From Ruminococcaceae bacterium UBA6845 (GTDB lineage: Bacteria > Bacillota > Clostridia > Oscillospirales > Acutalibacteraceae), in assembly GCA_002449395.1 (NCBI GenBank), contig DKDP01000010.1, positions 1-14,841 on the forward strand: a stretch of 14,841 bases of DNA. Reading direction: 5' to 3'. Position numbers and translations under genes: made by a program. The notes beneath the pieces were generated by a model. That model saw only the letters and a program-made list of their open reading frames with translations. It was not told the DNA's origin and did not search any database. Shown here in pieces: positions 14,759-14,841 of this stretch. Every line of letters starts with the position of its first letter. Position 1 is the stretch's first letter.

Positions 14759-14841
14759 TCATTTGTCTTTTTGATTCTTTGCAAATCGTAGCAGATACAT
14801 GAAAAGCAGGCATACCCAAGAAAGCATTTCAGCATAGGCAA
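14759..14841 (-). CDS. Possible C-terminal fragment of a membrane protein (5' part beyond window)
   Basis: One minus-strand frame enters from the right edge and reads AYAEMLSWVCLLFMYLLRFAKN, then QKDK and a TGA stop at 14759-14761. A hydrophobic segment followed by a basic tail is a common way for a membrane protein to end, and a terminator lies about 87 bp downstream. Only 26 codons are visible and another frame is also open over part of this stretch, so this is weakly supported. Function unknown. Confidence 0.3.
   Translation of the reverse strand, partial: AYAEMLSWVCLLFMYLLRFAKNQKDK

Noticed and set aside
1..14841. CRISPR array, tRNA/rRNA genes, insertion sequence or prophage
   Set aside because: No regularly spaced direct repeats, cloverleaf-like segments, transposase motifs or terminal repeats were seen on either strand.

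Overview
Every gene recognised in this window lies on the minus strand, so transcription runs from right to left. Moderate GC, strong GGAGG-type ribosome binding sites, sigma-A-like promoters, teichoic-acid-type export genes and a giant secreted protein with Listeria-Bacteroides (InlB B) repeats point to a Gram-positive Clostridia-type Firmicute, probably a gut Oscillospiraceae/Ruminococcaceae or Lachnospiraceae relative. This placement is inferred; no rRNA or other phylogenetic marker is present.

Right block (14841 to 10807). A possible C-terminal fragment of a membrane protein and its terminator sit at the right edge. Next comes a TetR-family regulator whose promoter (TTGACA-N17-TATAAT) carries two near-identical 16-bp palindromes. 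A SAM-dependent methyltransferase overlaps the regulator by 4 bp. An internally duplicated EamA/DMT transporter follows, then a 12-TM-type MFS transporter. A perfect 14-bp inverted repeat, which is at once promoter-like and terminator-like, separates the two transporters. A hairpin terminator closes this block.

Middle block (10690 to 6258). A near-consensus promoter drives a compact five-gene operon: two GT2 glycosyltransferases, an ABC-2 polysaccharide exporter permease (TagG/Wzm-like), its ATPase (TagH/Wzt-like) and a TagB-sized CDP-glycerol glycerophosphotransferase-family enzyme. A strong terminator follows. Together these genes look able to build, polyol-phosphate-decorate and export a surface glycopolymer, with precursor genes (TagO, TagD equivalents) presumably elsewhere.

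Left block (6199 to 1). A single uninterrupted reading frame of 2025 codons runs off the window. It encodes an exported giant protein with two tandem copies of a ~480-residue module I cannot assign to a family, then at least six B-repeat-type units interleaved with two beta-rich unassigned modules. This protein, next to a glycopolymer operon, is the most unusual content. The other notable points are the two well-formed operator architectures (TetR and MFS promoters). No mobile element, CRISPR array or RNA gene was found. No gene-free stretch exceeds 300 bases.
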